Assembly (NCBI GenBank): GCA_040222185.1
Contig: JAVKDP010000007.1
Location: 1 to 42,620 of the forward strand
Reading direction: 5' to 3'
Origin: JAVKDP01 sp040222185
Lineage (GTDB): Bacteria; Bacteroidota; Rhodothermia; Balneolales; Balneolaceae
Length of the DNA: 42,620 bases
A program made the translations under genes and the position numbers. Below are positions 42,175 through 42,620 of this stretch, in pieces. Numbering within the stretch: the stretch's first letter is position 1; every line of letters starts with the position of its first letter. The notes under the pieces were generated by a model that was not told where the DNA came from, did not search any database, and saw nothing but the letters and a program-made list of their open reading frames with translations.

Positions 42175-42620
42175 ATGTTAAAAAAATTAACCGTACTCGT
42201 TTTTCTAATTACGTCGATCAGCCTTGTGGCAGAAGCACATACTTTTAAAGTGCTCGTTTTTTCAAAAACAGAAGGCTTCAGGCATAGTTCTATCCCTAAT
42301 GGAATAGCCGCTATCCAACAACTTGGACTGGACAATGGTTTTGAAGTAGATGCTACCGAAGATGCCAGCATGTTTACCCTGGAAAATCTGCTTCAATATG
42401 ATGCTGTTATATTTCTTAGTACAACTGGTAACGTACTAAATGAAGAGCAACAAGCTGCATTCGAAGCTTACATAAGCAGAGGCAAAGGTTTTGTGGGTAT
42501 TCATGCAGCTTCCGACACCGAATATAATTGGGAATGGTATGGTGGATTAGTCGGAGCTTATTTTGAAAGCCATCCTCCTGGTACACCAACTGCTACCATT
42601 GAAGTTGCTGATAAAGTGCA
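42175..42620 (+). CDS. Secreted ThuA-domain protein (partial, runs off the window)
   Basis: An open frame starts at ATG 42175, 43 bases after the GH81 stop codon, and continues to the window end (148 codons). It has a signal peptide (MLKKLTVLVFLITSISLVAEA) followed by a ThuA-like (trehalose-utilisation, class I glutamine amidotransferase-like) domain: FKVLVFSKTEGFRHSSIPNG, DAVIFLSTTGNVLNEEQQAA, GFVGIHAASDTEYNWEWYGGLVGAYFESHPPGTP (split as GFVGIHAASDTEYNWEWYGG and LVGAYFESHPPGTP). Such secreted domains are frequent in large sugar-related proteins of this phylum; the function is unknown. Short spacing to GH81 suggests one transcript. Confidence 0.85.
   Translation, partial: MLKKLTVLVFLITSISLVAEAHTFKVLVFSKTEGFRHSSIPNGIAAIQQLGLDNGFEVDATEDASMFTLENLLQYDAVIFLSTTGNVLNEEQQAAFEAYISRGKGFVGIHAASDTEYNWEWYGGLVGAYFESHPPGTPTATIEVADKV

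Noticed and set aside
1..42620. CRISPR arrays, transposases, tRNA or rRNA genes, phage or toxin-antitoxin systems
   Set aside because: No repeat-spacer pattern, transposase motif, cloverleaf or rRNA-like stretch was recognised on either strand.

Overview
The window reads as a chromosome segment of a marine or saline heterotroph from the Balneolota/Rhodothermota side of the Bacteroidota. The main evidence is five secreted proteins that end in a type IX secretion (T9SS type A) sorting domain of the form QNYPNPFNPT...GLSSGVYFY...K(M)xLIK, a spelling typical of that lineage. Supporting evidence is low-to-moderate GC, mostly weak Shine-Dalgarno sequences, and many lipoprotein glycosidases. The phylum is an inference; no rRNA or tRNA gene was seen.

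Left part (1-5320, + strand): an Rrf2 regulator, an MMPL/RND exporter, a LolA-like periplasmic protein and an outer-membrane beta-barrel form a compact envelope-export operon closed by a hairpin terminator. Two copies of one palindrome (TATTTGTAA-N8-GTTACAGTA) lie just before the regulator and just before the RND gene, which suggests autoregulated control of the operon. Next (5339-13626, - strand) come a Spy/CpxP-like protein, a VPS10/Asp-box beta-propeller protein, an NTF2-like protein, a GH16 beta-1,3-glucanase, an NHL beta-propeller and a membrane-anchored AraC regulator.

Central part (13757-36343): a polysaccharide-utilisation locus, almost all on the - strand and headed by a divergent ROK repressor-type gene. 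It holds a TonB-dependent receptor without SusD, a T9SS beta-helix protein, a sodium/solute symporter, a 4-O-beta-mannosylglucose phosphorylase (GH130), a cellobiose/mannobiose 2-epimerase, a GH5-like multidomain enzyme, a sulfatase, two tandem GH26 mannanases (one broken by an in-frame TGA), a small ferredoxin-fold protein, a sugar isomerase-like TIM barrel, a metallophosphoesterase with a CBM9-like domain, and an aldo/keto reductase. Together they give the known route beta-mannan -> mannobiose -> mannosylglucose -> mannose-1-phosphate plus glucose. The sulfatase and phosphoesterase suggest that the natural substrate is a decorated mannan. The ROK/receptor intergenic region carries repeated TTAATCAA-N5-TTGATTAA-like palindromes that are good operator candidates.

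Right part (36346-42620): a bacterial SLC12-type cation/chloride cotransporter homologue convergent with the ROK gene, then a + strand GH81 beta-1,3-glucanase with PKD, CBM6 and T9SS domains, and the start of a secreted ThuA-domain protein that runs off the window. With the GH16 gene, this adds beta-1,3-glucan (laminarin-type) breakdown. No gene-free stretch longer than about 300 bases remains: positions 1-246 and 34838-35131 are the longest, and both are described below.
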